DNA from: Haemonchus contortus
Taxonomy: Eukaryota > Nematoda > Chromadorea > Rhabditida > Trichostrongylidae
Assembly (NCBI GenBank): GCA_000469685.2
Contig: LS997564.1
Span: forward strand, 38,660,448 to 38,724,447
Length of the DNA stretch: 64,000 bases
Direction: 5' to 3'
The notes beneath the pieces were generated by a model. That model saw only the letters and a program-made list of their open reading frames with translations, was not told where the DNA came from and searched no databases. This document shows, piece after piece, positions 13,755 to 25,700 of the stretch (within the stretch, counting starts at the first letter, position 1; each line of letters starts with the position of its first letter). Made by a program: the position numbers and the translations under genes.

Positions 13755-14205
13755 CCAATCGATTTCAATCAATACAAATCGTCGGCCTATAGCCTTAGTA
13801 GGGTTTCGTTTACGAATCTTATATTCAAAATGTACGTTATTCTTTTTGATGTCTTCCTAAGAACTTATAGTGGGAAGTAGCACGCTGCGATCAATTCGGG
13901 TACACCAAATTACAATTGAAAAACCAAAAATGGAATGCTGTTGATCTTCAGATCACCCTGATAATGGATGTGCGATAGGCTGTTTTGATCCCTGACATCG
14001 ATGGCCTGGGAAGAAAAAACAATCAGCCTCATCGAAATCGAGGGACGGGCAAAAAAATCAGAGAAAAGAAAAGAGCATAGGGAAGAGGAGAGCGCAGAAG
14101 GCAATAAATGGCGTTGCAAAACGAGGGACCGACCGTATTGATGGTAGATCAACTTGGGCGATCGTCGACGACCATCATGGAAAGTGAAGATCAAGGCGGA
14201 AAATT
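13755..14205 (+). repeat. Dispersed repeat family B, copy 2
   Basis: Second copy of the repeat at 5648-6115, same orientation, roughly three-quarters identical by eye, with small gaps. Class unknown. Confidence 0.8.
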
Positions 14206-16110
14206 TTTTGGGATATTTCAAAAAATATTTATATATCTATGTAGAGATTTTTGTTTACAAGCATGGGGTCCCTTTGGCATTCTTTCAAGGTTGGAATGAA
14301 TAGAACAAAGAGGCTCCGATTTTGGTTTTCAATATCATGGGCTCTCAGAAAATTCCTCAACGAGTTGAAGATCTCCAAAATCATGATTCAGGAGCGAATT
14401 TGAGCCTCTAATTGAAGGTCAGGTGCTCAAAAGGATCGGAAGGACTGCTGCCTGCTCGATCGTTTTCTCAGAATACTTATGAAGCGGTTTCTATTTTTGA
14501 GAAACTTACGGCATTGCTGGAGTGCATTTCTATTTTCAGTCGAATCAATGACGAAGGTCTTGAAACGAAGTGGACAGCTACGGTCAAAATTGCGATTGGC
14601 GGCTTCTTTTCTGCATGTTTTGTTGACACTTTTTCACTGAAGGACTCGAAAATTGACGATTAAATTTGTGCCCGTACCGGTCAGTCCTAGTCTCTCACCT
14701 CTAACGAAAGTTAAGGGGTTTTCAAATTGGATTCCTTTCTTCGCGCTTGTGTTTTTTGAGCCTCTGAAGGGCAAGAACACTGAATTGCATTTTCATGCAA
14801 AACACCCTCGAATCGTCATCACCCTGGCGAGCAAGGTCTTCAAATGTTGCCACGACTGCTCCCTAGAGCCCAAAGAACAATTTTTTTGCAGAATCCTGGC
14901 AGTCTCTCTTTCCTTGCTGCAATTTTAATTTTATGTTTCTTCAATGTCACGTCATAATTGCAGCACTGCAATTATATTAATAGGCGGTCTTGACAGGAGG
15001 AGCTGTTCCGCTAGAAACATAAGCATTTCCAGTCGGGATCAGAAACTGGAGCTGATTAAATTTTTGCCTCACTCCCTTCAACCATTTACTGCCCAAGACT
15101 GTCTTTGTGAAAGAACGCCGTCGAGAGCAGAATTCCACCCATAACTTGCCATATTTGTGAGCAAGGTCGCTCTATCTCCGATAAAGCGTCGTGGAATCTC
15201 GTACATTTTAGGGAGTGAAGAACGGATCAGCCGATAAATGCGAAGCTTCACCACCTAAATATAACCTGGATCTAACTCCGACAAATACTGAATTATTAAG
15301 TTGATAACTTTCAAATTCAAACGTCAAGCTTCTGGAAATGAGGGACAGCTCATAGCTGTTCAGTTTGTCGTGCTCGTAGTTTTGACATTCCCAATCACGC
15401 AACTCTGATTTCCCACCACAGCTTTTTTTCAGTTGGCGAATTATCTCTCCGATTGTACTATTTGTTGTTGTTCTATCGAATTTTATTATTTTTTCTGACA
15501 ACATTCATATTTCGACGATAATCAGACAGGCGTACTCGACGCCTGCCCCGCCCACATTGTCACCTTTTTATTATTCCTGGAGAGGGGGGGGGGCCTGTTC
15601 ATCATTTCTTATCTACGGTCCGGATACTCTATTCCAGAAATGATTGTTATTTATTAATTTAATTATTATTGTTGACATCTGTCATTTCAAAAGACGTCTG
15701 GTCCATCGCAGAGGGTATTTCTTCATTTTTGACATGGCCTGCCCGCCGCTGGTCTCGCAGCGATTCTCCCATTCGAGAGGGGGTTTATCGTCCTATGGAT
15801 TCACAAACCTCTTACTGCCAGCCTACTTCATAGTCCTTTTACCTCACTCCAAGAGCATCAAAGAACGCCATCTATTGGACGTTCGGTCCAAATCGTAGCA
15901 CAATCAAACCACTGATGTTTTGGGGAAGGCGCGGCACATCTATCCTTCGACATCTAGCATACGGCTTACTATACTACACGTTTATACTTTAATTTTCATA
16001 TGGTTCCTAATCTAATATCCTATTCAAATGTTTTTATCATGTAATATTGTACTTATGTTTATTTCTGAATATCATATGATATCGTGCCTTATAGGGCAAA
16101 GGTGATATAT

Positions 16111-16353
16111 GCAGGGGCAATCGGGGCGCTGTCGCATGCGCACGGTTCGCCGTTCGAATCCCATGTGGATATTCGCCCCGACCATCCGGGCCTTCCATCC
16201 CTTCGCTCAGCAAATTGGTACTAGAATTGTCTGGGAGTGCAACTGCTAACCACCCCAAGTATTGTATAGGCATTTACGTATTCAAAACTCCACTACAATT
16301 CTGAATGGAAGTCGAACGCGGGCGCTTCCTGAGTATGGGACTGATCAATGGCG
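16111..16353 (+). mobile_element. tRNA-derived SINE, copy 3 (diverged)
   Basis: Box B-like GTTCGAATCCC, then AATTGGTACTAGAATTGTCT, TTGTATAGGC and ATTCTGAATGGAAGTCGAAC. The head is poorly conserved. Confidence 0.65.
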
Positions 16354-17049
16354 TATACCAGCTCTCGCCATGATTTGAATGACTTTCTATTCTTCAAAAA
16401 TGATACTGAACTGATATCCAATCCTTTGCTCGAACAACTGCCTTTTCTTTGCTCACGAGACCGAATATCTCCCATGTCAGCCAAGGTTTTTACTTTTGAT
16501 GGACAAATGGATTTCATGCTCATTCGAGGAGGTGAAATTACGAGCTCGAGGCATTCCGGCCTTTCAAGTAAACCGAATAAACATTCACATTCCGTAAATA
16601 TTCTAAACGAAAGCCTTCTATGTGACATATTTTAGCGGGAACAACCCGGAACCTCTTGAGTGTTCACTTTTTCTTCCTACTTCCTTGTTTTTGTTGAAGA
16701 AACACAGCACTAGACTATGCTGAACACAAAAGTTGCTTTTCAAACGGCAGTCCAATTATTTATTTTCACTTGACAAGCTCAAGCTTACACCTTTGGATAA
16801 CTTGTGTTATGATGTGATAGACAGGTGATTAGAGTTCATTAAGCGCTATTTTCGAAATGCCTCCAATCTAGGACGACTACATGTCCTGTACTCACCAGAA
16901 TTTGCTCGATTAACACCCTGAAACCCATTACTTGATAGGATATTCGTCTTAGGACACGTCTAGGACACTAGGCTGTCTGCAAGAAAAGCGGTTCAGTCAG
17001 TCAGTCATTATCACCTGTATTACCACTCGTTCCCTTAATCATCAAGTTC

Positions 17050-17690
17050 CTTCAGTGGGCGACAGTAAATTCCCATTCGCCCCATTCAGTGTATAGACCA
17101 GTGCAGTGGATCGCCCTAGCTCGAGGAACGCGAGGTGCAGCATTCCTTTCGTTCCTTTGGTTCAGGGCTTCCGTAAAGAAGTCTGACCACCTCGCCCACA
17201 GTCGTTTTCCTGTACTTTTGACGTTCCCGATGGATGAAGTTAGCAAGCGTCCTGGTCCAGCGGTCATCACAATCTTGCATAGGATGTCCGGCCCGCCTGA
17301 TCTTTATTCCTTGGCGTAAGCACTAGTCCCTAATTTTTCGTTCCCAGCGAATACCGAAGCTCCGGATTCCTATCTGCACCTGCGTGTCAAGGAGAATTTC
17401 CTAGCGTCGTTCTCGTTCAAAGACGTTATCCGCATGCTCATCCTGCTGTCACTGATTCCAAGACTTCAAGGTGTATGTCCAGGCAGGTACCACACTTTTC
17501 CCTCGCCCAAACAAGATAGGGTGTTATAAGGGCATGAAAACTGGTCCTGATGTCCACTACCGGGTCATAGTCCAAGAAACAGGCATGTTTAACGGCTCTG
17601 CAAGCACCACGTCTGCACAATCCCGAATGTAGCGTTTTTTTTGCAAATGTAATTAGCTTGTATACGCTAATAGCTAACACATGTTGCTCC
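17050..17690 (-). pseudogene. RTE-type LINE reverse transcriptase relic, 3' end
   Basis: On the minus strand, short pieces of the C-terminal region of RTE-like reverse transcriptases appear in changing frames: QDEHADNVFERERR, QIGIRSFGIRWERKIRD, KIRRAGHPMQDCDDRWTRTL, then after a frameshift RWSDFFTEALNQRN and APRVPRARAIH. The order is right, but stops and shifts interrupt it. 5'-truncated and dead, as is usual for LINE copies. Confidence 0.75.
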
Positions 17691-18409
17691 ACAGCTGCTG
17701 AAATCTCATCTCAACACCTTTTCTTTGTCGTAATCTCCTACAGCCAGGGAAACGAACTACTTAAAGAAGGCCCTCATAGGATCCGACATTTCCAAGAAGT
17801 ATCTCCTTTTGTTCCTCATCGATGTACCATACTACGTCAACACCCCCATCCTGTGACCGAACATATTCGTTTTGCCAAACTTTGTCTCTGAAGGCTTCCA
17901 ATTAAACTATGCCCTTTTCTTCAAATTAATGGAAACTCGGAATTCGGAATATTTCAAACTGTGCCCTTTCTGAACTTTATTTTACTGGTCATGGTGTGGG
18001 CTTTGTTATCGAAATTGGTAATTTTAAGAAATGAAATCATTCGTTTCTTGGAATGCGCTATGCAAACATTCCCAGTATGCAACTCCCCCTCCCCTCGCCC
18101 ACACATCTTTCTCAGGGTAAACCTGCTACAAATTAGACAATCTTAGGGACCAAAAAGTGTTGGGAATCTCGACAGATTCAGGGTAGGATTAAAAGGTTAG
18201 AACAAAAGTAGGGAGTTATCGAAGGAAACATCTAAATCTCACCCACCCTAGTTGAGCAGCATCAACAACAATGAAGTCATATAGCCCGGCGAAAGTGTAG
18301 TGGTGTACTTCATTTCCGCTTCAAATCAGGTCTGCCCAAAATGGCATTTAGAGGATTTGGGATGTCCTGATGCATTATTCATGTCTTGTTCATTTACTTA
18401 TCCTTTTCA

Positions 18410-18606
18410 GACGTGGTGATGTAGTGTCAAGTGGCGCACCATCACACAAGCATAGTCAAGGGTTCGAATCCCTATCGATATCCGCAAGGCCAAACAAGCC
18501 TTACATCCCTCCGAGGTCGGTTAATTGGTACCAAACTCGTCTGGGAGGATAAAACACTGTTTTGTACATTGGATACTCGTTCAATACGCCACTACCATTC
18601 TGAGAA
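18410..18606 (+). mobile_element. tRNA-derived SINE, copy 4
   Basis: Head GATGTAGTGTCAAGTGGCGC, box B-like GGTTCGAATCCC, body GGTTAATTGGTACCAAACTC and GTCTGGGAGGATAAAA. Truncated at the 3' end. Confidence 0.8.
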
Positions 18607-19123
18607 GAAATCTAATGAGTACCAGGAATGGGGCTCATGGACTTATCATTTATCCTCCTTTTTTATTCGTGTATGCGATCTTTTAGTTGGGAGATGTTTT
18701 TTCTTCCCAACAAAACCTCCAACGTTGTTGTAAAACTTTTTTTTGTTTTTTTTTTGTCTGAAAGTTTTGCAGACTTTATGCTTTTGCAGACACTCACGCC
18801 TGCCCTATTAGATTTCGACGAGTTCGTTTTTTTTCGCTCGTTCTTCTCCACTGCAAGCCCTGCTTAAGCTTGCAAATTTTCTACGATTATCTCTACGTCG
18901 GTTTTTCTCAGAAGCAGTTGATGAATGACGACACATTCTTCGCTCCTTTACGAAGAAATGAGAATCCCTTTTCTTGGAAACGTCCTCGAAATGAATCATC
19001 TGCAAAAACTTTTCATAGACAACCCAATGGGCGCAGATGCTGTCTGAATTGCGGAAGAACTATAAGGTGAAAATGTGATTGGAGGGGGCCACTATACTGA
19101 ACTCTCCGTCTCTGACGCTTATT

Positions 19124-19245
19124 GGTTGCTTTCATAGTCCGGCGGCGTCAACCGCCCGTCTGCCTCCCCCCCCCCCCCTCCCCCTCTTATTGTTAGCACT
19201 ACCTTGGCTGGCACGCCGGCACGCCGGCGGACTATGAAAGCAGCC
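19124..19245. mobile_element. MITE family A, copy 2
   Basis: Ends GGTTGCTTTCATAGTCCGGC and GCCGGCGGACTATGAAAGCAGCC in inverted orientation, flanked by a 3-bp ATT duplication (19121-19123 and 19246-19248). The core is C-rich with a poly-C run. Confidence 0.85.
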
Positions 19246-21411
19246 ATTGCTAGAACCACAGTGTTATCAAAAGCCAGCTTTGCGGGCCTCTAGTGGTCTT
19301 TGTAAACAATTCTTAGTCAGGGGATAGAGTTTTGGGCCCAAGCCCAAGGAGAGTAGGAGCATCGGGACGAGTGAAATCTTGACTTCATAAGAAATGTTGG
19401 AATAGAAGAAGAATCGGCCAGTAGGACACTATTTCTATTAGAGAGCGCAGACAATTATGCAAAACGAATTGCTCCGTCCAACTACATTTTTGCCAAGGAT
19501 AATTTTAGATATTCACATCAGGTTTAAGGATTTCTTTTCAAAATTATTCCCGAGAAGCTCGAAAGTATAAAAGAATTGTAAGCGAGGTTTATTTCAAGGT
19601 AGTAATCCACTTTTTCGGTCCCCTATTGGTTTCCTTCCGTGTTTCCTCTATATCTTTCTCTTTCCCCTTTTCTGTTTTGTTCCAACCCCGAATGTTCACA
19701 ATAATGGTTCTTATCGGAATTCTCCCTTCAGGTAGCCATGGGGAACAGATTGTTGCCTGAAAAAATATGATGAACGGTTAGAGAGTAGAAATAACAGTGT
19801 TGCTGGTCTGACTTATTGACAGAGTGGAACTTTCCTATTTAATTATTTCACTTTTAATTTCTTATTTTTCTCACGTGATGGGCGTCGTAACCCGTTCTCA
19901 ATGAGTTTGTGCAGTTTAGAGTAAAACACATTCTTACGTCATTCCTCAGCTAATATTTGTGCAATAAAAGTACAAGTGCATATGGAAGGTACCAGCTCTA
20001 CCTTTGCACTCTCTGACGGCCTGGACTTAGTTTTTGCAGGGGTGCCTGTGGGTCAAGCCAACAGACTGGATGAGCTCATTTTTGTGGGTAGGCGTTGTTT
20101 ATCTTGATGTTTTTCTTGTTTGTTTATTTGGTTTCCGTCATTTTTTTTTACATTCTGCAAAATTGGTTCATTTTTCACGCAAAAGCAAGCGTACGTCACA
20201 TTTAAAATGTTTTTCTCACGGATCTCAAAGTAATTGAAGGCCTGACTCAGAGTAGACAATACCTGGCGTTTCCGATTTCCCCATAGAAACGTGAGAGCAT
20301 TATACCCAACTTTTTGCCTGCAGTGCCTAACATGCCTATTCTGTTATTCTTTTTGCTATCCTTTTAGGAATTCAATAACCTTGGGAAAAGTTAGAAGAAA
20401 CATGGTGGTAACAAACAGCGTCGCTACCAAGCTCCTGCTCCCTTGGCCCAGGGCTGTACAAGGATTCTGTCTCTGGTGCAGCCTCCGGCACCCGGCTAAC
20501 TCCCTCATGCGATCAGTGCGTTGCTTATGTTAAAGTTTCCAACTTACCGAATTCATCTGGTTGGATGGCCTCTTACCGGATCTCCGTTCAATGGTTGAAA
20601 GGTTTTAGATAGAGTTCATTTTCTGATGTGTCTCTGAGGATGTTAGTCAGAGCCGTTCCCATAATTCATGTCCACCCAACCTCTGGAGGTAAGTAACTAG
20701 TTCATGCTGGTTTGAAAACCGCTTTTGTTTACTTCAGCTGCTCCTCCTGGTTGTCCGTCTTCACAACTTGGCATTGTTTACTCGATGTTTTGCATAACTT
20801 TGCACTCTTGTTGGATAGTGCATACCACCTATGTTCCGCCTCTAAATCAACAGAAGCAGGTCTCCTTTTCTCCAAAGGTCTCACTAGTTTCTCTCCCACG
20901 ACTTCTGCTCTTCTTCAAAACCGATCTATTTGTGGATTCTCCTTTCCATAGAGATTCCGTGATTCTAATGTTGCAATTTTCGGCCATTCTCTGTTCATTA
21001 TCTAGGAGTACATTCCTGTAACCTTTTTTTTGTTTTTATTGAATATTCACGCTTAATCGAATTACCGACCAATCATCATCGTTCGGGGAATCGCTCTGGT
21101 CCAATTAGCTGCTAGCTGGTCATTCATACCAATAAATTGCAGTGGTTCATTCTGGATGTCAGAGGAATTCGATGCTGAAAATCCACGTACGGTCTTTGAT
21201 GTCAGCAGTTTCTATACGGTAGTATTATGTATCGTCTATCTCGCGATAGGTTAGTGCTGTTATATTTATATTTGTAATAATTAATGTCAACAAATCATGT
21301 CAGCAATTAATGTCAACAAACTTCGGCCACCCTTCTGGTTGTTTGTAGTTTGCAGCGAGTTCCACTTCCACACTGACCGAATACCTCATTCATACTTTAA
21401 CGGGTGTATTC

Positions 21412-21602
21412 GGAGTTCGACAGTTCAACGACGTGCCGACCGACGGCGTTGCTGACCACTTGTTGACACAGCAGGACAGATTGCCGCGTTCAGCTCCGCG
21501 TGAGCGGTAGCGGTACCGAACGTAAGCTGTCCTGGGCTGTCAACACGTGACCAACAACGCTGTCAGTCGGTCGGCCAGTCAACACGTCATTGAACTCTGA
21601 AA
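21412..21602. mobile_element. Imperfect palindromic element (MITE-like)
   Basis: About 70-bp arms: CAGTTCAACGACGTGCCGAC with GCGTTGCTGACCAC, TGTTGACA and AGGACAG is matched in reverse by CTGTCCTGGGCTGTCAACAC, GTCAGTCGGTCGGCC and GTCATTGAACTCTG. The boundaries are approximate. It lies about 200 bases before the 7TM receptor start codon. Confidence 0.65.
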
Positions 21603-21810
21603 GCACCCAACGAAAACCGTTGTCCTCAATAGGCCCGACTACATTAGCTAACAACTTAGTTACTATTTTTAAAAGCCGGGCATCGGTAAGTCGACATTAT
21701 CCATACCATGGATACACGCGGTCAATCGAGTCTGCTGAGCTGTACTTCGAAGCTGTGAATGAAGAAATATTCCCCTGAAACCTCTTAAACTGCGTAGCTG
21801 AATCAGAAGT

Positions 21811-22748
21811 ATGAATTTAAGTGCATCTGTAATTTGCTGTTCAGGTTCCACTTCTATCCTATTCAACATTTTCAATATATACGTATTTGGTCGACGAAAA
21901 TCACTCAGAAAGAAGTATATTGTGTTTATTTTTCTTGAAGCTGCTGAAATTGTGAATGGCATCGCCTACATAATGACGGGTATATACTATTTCTCACGAC
22001 TAAGGCGTTCACTTCAGTTTTTTTCTCACAACATCATATTCCTGAGAACGGCTACGAAAACAATACAACACCCAGCTCTAATGAATAAAGAGCCTTCTAC
22101 GGAAGTCCATCCAGGGTGCACTCGTCTTCTTCTTTTACCAGATGAACCAAGCAATGTTTCGGCTAGTAACTTATTTGTAAAATCAGGAATGACAGAACAT
22201 TGAGAAACAGGCATTGTATTGTAGCGGTGTGCCGCGCGTACAGACGACTAACTATAAATCCCCACATGCTGTAAGCGCCAAACGCCTAGACCAGTAGCCA
22301 ACTCTAAACTCTATCATTTTTAGCAAATGTTTGTAGGACTACGGGTCAAATTTTACAAAATATTTCGCTTGAAATTGTGAAAATCTAATCTTGTTTTTGG
22401 ATGAATGATGAATTACAAAAAAACTATTCAAAACAAAAAGAACAAAAGCATAGAAATCTGAAGTACCATATTCCTGTATGATATGTCTTTATGGTAATTT
22501 GAGGTCTTGGTCGATTAAACGCGATTGTTACTGATCATCTGAGGACGCCCATCTCCGTAGAAGACTGTTTTTTCACGGTACGTCCAGTTTACTGAATATT
22601 AGCAGTTCTACCACGAGCACGTCTCAATCTCAGTCGGATTAAAAACATAGCGAGAAATATTTTTAACCTTTTTTTCATTTTTCATGTATAAGTAGAGATA
22701 AGACTATCCTACTATATATAACGCGCTAAGTGTGTCTGTTGGTTTGTC

Positions 22749-22783
<35 letters not shown>

Positions 22784-25700
22784 TTGTGTGTTTGACCGGA
22801 AATTCATAACTCCGGTTCCCGTCGACCTAGAAAGTTCAAATTTGGTAGGTGTAAGGGGGGCAGGATAGGAACACTAATGGCGGGTGGTGGGGCCGGACTC
22901 CGCCCACAGGGGGCGGGGTTTGTGCAAAATAAATGTTTGAGCAGAAAGTCATAACTTCTGTCCCCATCGACCTAGAGAGCTCAAATTTGGTAGGTGTAAG
23001 GGGGGCAGGATGGGAACACCAATGGTGGGTGGTAGGACCGGACTCCGCCTACAAGGGGCGGGGTTTGTGTGAAAACTTAAACTTGGACCTAGAACGTTCA
23101 AATTTGGTAGGAATACAGGCGGCAGGGTGGAAACACTTATGGTGGGTGGCAGGACCGGACTCCGCCCACAATGGGCGGGGTTTGTGTGAAAAACTTAAAC
23201 TTGGACCTAGAGCGTTCAAATTTGGTAGGAATACAGGCGGTAGGGTGGAAACACTTATGGTGGGTGGCAGGACCGGACTCCGCCCACAAGGGGCGGGGTT
23301 TGTGGGAAAACTTAAACTTGGACCTAGAGCGTTCAAATTTGGTAGGAATACAGGCGGCAGGCGGCAGGGTTGAAACACTTATGATGGGTGGCAGGACCGG
23401 ACTCTGCGCACAATGGGGGGGGGGGTTTGAGCGGAAAATCGTAACTCCTCAAGGGTGCAGGGCTTATAGAGATATGTCAAAATGGACCTAGAGCGGTCAA
23501 ACTTAGTAGGAATACAAGAGGCTGGATAGGAACACTGATGATAGGTTGCAAGACCAAACTCCGCCCCAAAGGACTGGGCGTGAATAAATACTGTTAGTTC
23601 GGACCCAGACCGTTGAAGCTTGAAGGCACAAGGAGTTGGCTGGGAACATTGATGGTAGCTAACATAGTAGGCTCAGCCGCGATGGAGTGTCTGAATACTT
23701 TTTTCTTTAAATAATCGCCTTTGTGATATAATGCGATGTTCTATTCGGACACAGCGAAGATGGCTTACAGAAAAAATCGCTCACAGTTTGAAGCTATAGT
23801 GAGGGTGTACAGCTTTCAAAGAAAAAGTAGAATCCGAAGTGTTATTTGCGCATCATGGTGAGCGCCCGGCGTAGCCGGGCGAACCCATTAAAAGGAGGGA
23901 AGCCCGGCGTTAGCTGGGCGGCCCGACTGGTATTTTATAAAACATATGGAGTACAGTAAACATGGGGGACGGAACATTCACCCAAAACTGAATGGACGCG
24001 GCAAATGGCGCGGCGAGATTCGTGGCGATCAGGACGACTTTGGCACCGATCAATGGGGCGCAAACTTGGAGTGGAGTACATTAGTGTGGTCAGATAATCC
24101 TACTAATAGGCTCTACTTCAAATTCGGACCCCAATAATAGGCGCTAAAGCCGTTTGAATGGCCACGCTTTTCGCCGCGCGATTTGCCACGTCCATTCAGT
24201 TCTGGGTGAATGTACCCATACCCCAGTAAACACCCGTTTAAAATGTCAATCGATTTTTTTTCATATTTTTCTTCTTTCCCTTCTAGTCGTTCCTCTACTT
24301 TTGCCTCTTCCAGTTCTCTCAATAGCCCTCCGCAAACTTCTCTCGCCTGAGAAACCCTGATGTTTCTCGATGTTTATACCATCGTTATCACTACCTACCC
24401 CTACTGACTCTCCTGCAACGGACTACTTTTTTCCATTAGCTGCTTTCATAGTCCGCGATTTGGCCCGCGAGCGAACGACCGGGGGACTACTCGTCCAGCG
24501 GTATCGACCGAGATTAGTTGTGAACAGGGAGCAAGCGCCGCCAAGTCGTGGACTATGAAAGCAGGCCATTCGGTTTTGGAACCATATGGAAGAACCTTTT
24601 TTAGCCGCCAACCACACTTTCGTGTCAGCCTTTTTACTTTGGCTTTAGTTCGCATCACCGCTTAGTTCCGTGTACTGTGCATCACATTGACTCAGCATAC
24701 CTTGATTTTTGCAAACTCTTACTTAACAAGTTGATAATGAACGAATCCTAACTTATGAAACTACTAACTTTCCATGGCATAACATATTATAATAATAAAC
24801 TGAATCTGATTATTTTACAGAAGCCATGGCCAGCACTGATAATTGTGGGCACACAGCTACCAGCATTGGTGGTGATATTTGCCTCAGTGGAACGAACAAT
24901 AGCTGTTTATCAGCCTAGCAATTACTATCGTACTTGGAATTGCACCTACAAGTTGAAGCGATTGTTTCTGGTGCTTGTCGTTCAACTGGTTAGTCATTCA
25001 ATTCGTCAAGAGAACATAGAATTCTTCCACTTCCGCAGATGTTCAAATGAAGTTGAAGAAAATTGAACCTGATTAAAAAATTAGGTTTCAAGCATGGAAA
25101 CGAGGCGGGGTTGCACCGCGACCGCGCGCATCCCATACCTACTTTTCTCATTCGTTTTTGGATGAACACGAGTTTTAGTACGCCAATAGTATCTATTCAG
25201 GTGTCCATTTTGATAGCGGCTCGCACATCGGCTGGTCTAGATTCATTAAATCCAACACAGCACTGCCCTGTGATTTCTTCCACGCACATCGCATACTGTA
25301 CTGCGCATTTCCTCTTCGTCGTTCTTGCTTATATGATCAGTTTCGTTACTCTGCTCTCCATATTTAGAAGTAGACAGGTACGTCAAGTTGAAATTGAACA
25401 GAATTATATTTGTTGCCTTAGTTTTATTTAGTTCTCTAAAGTTCCAGCTCTATTTTTCCTACCATTATCCCTCGCCTGAGTAATTACCAATAAAACTGAG
25501 CTACAACTGTCGTCCACAAAGTTCGTGGTTTAGAAACAGTATAAAACGTATTCCTGGTTCTGGAAGTGGACTTAATAGGAGGACAATTATCTGGAAACTT
25601 AGAGCTGACGTCAATCTCAACTTAAATTGCAGCTTGCATAGGCTGAATGCGGAGCTTCCAATTACTTTCCCTATTATAAGTGCAAAATAGAATGCATGGC

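Larger units (their letters stand above)
1..21798. other. Gene-poor region, repeats only
   Basis: No open frame here matches a family I know or joins into a spliced model. The longest frames (120 codons at 1297-1659 minus, 111 at 16293-16628 minus) lack protein-like motifs. What can be named is listed separately: foldback, MITEs, SINE copies 1-4, repeat families B and C, and the LINE relic. A short word, CCCCCAGTCCCATGAATAATA, occurs at about 11415 and 11799. Poly-G and poly-C runs lie near 1689, 4209, 15587 and 19167. Confidence 0.6.
22707..23930. mobile_element. Non-autonomous Helitron-like element with internal tandem repeats
   Basis: Begins TCCTACTATATATAACGCGC after an A, and ends with a GC-rich hairpin (CCCGGCGTTAGCTGGG) about a dozen bases before CTGG, followed by T. 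This is the Helitron pattern: 5' TC, 3' hairpin plus CTRR, insertion between A and T. It contains a TG microsatellite and seven tandem units. It has no coding capacity and lies in intron 1 of the 7TM receptor gene. A second hairpin (CGCCCGGCGTAGCCGGGCG) sits at about 23863-23881. Confidence 0.65.

Noticed and set aside
22933..23491. Overlapping 146-, 109- and 106-codon frames
   Set aside because: They are translations of the tandem repeat; periodic repeats avoid stops by chance.
22824..23640. CRISPR-like array
   Set aside because: Units are 117-163 bp with no unique spacers, in a eukaryotic intron.
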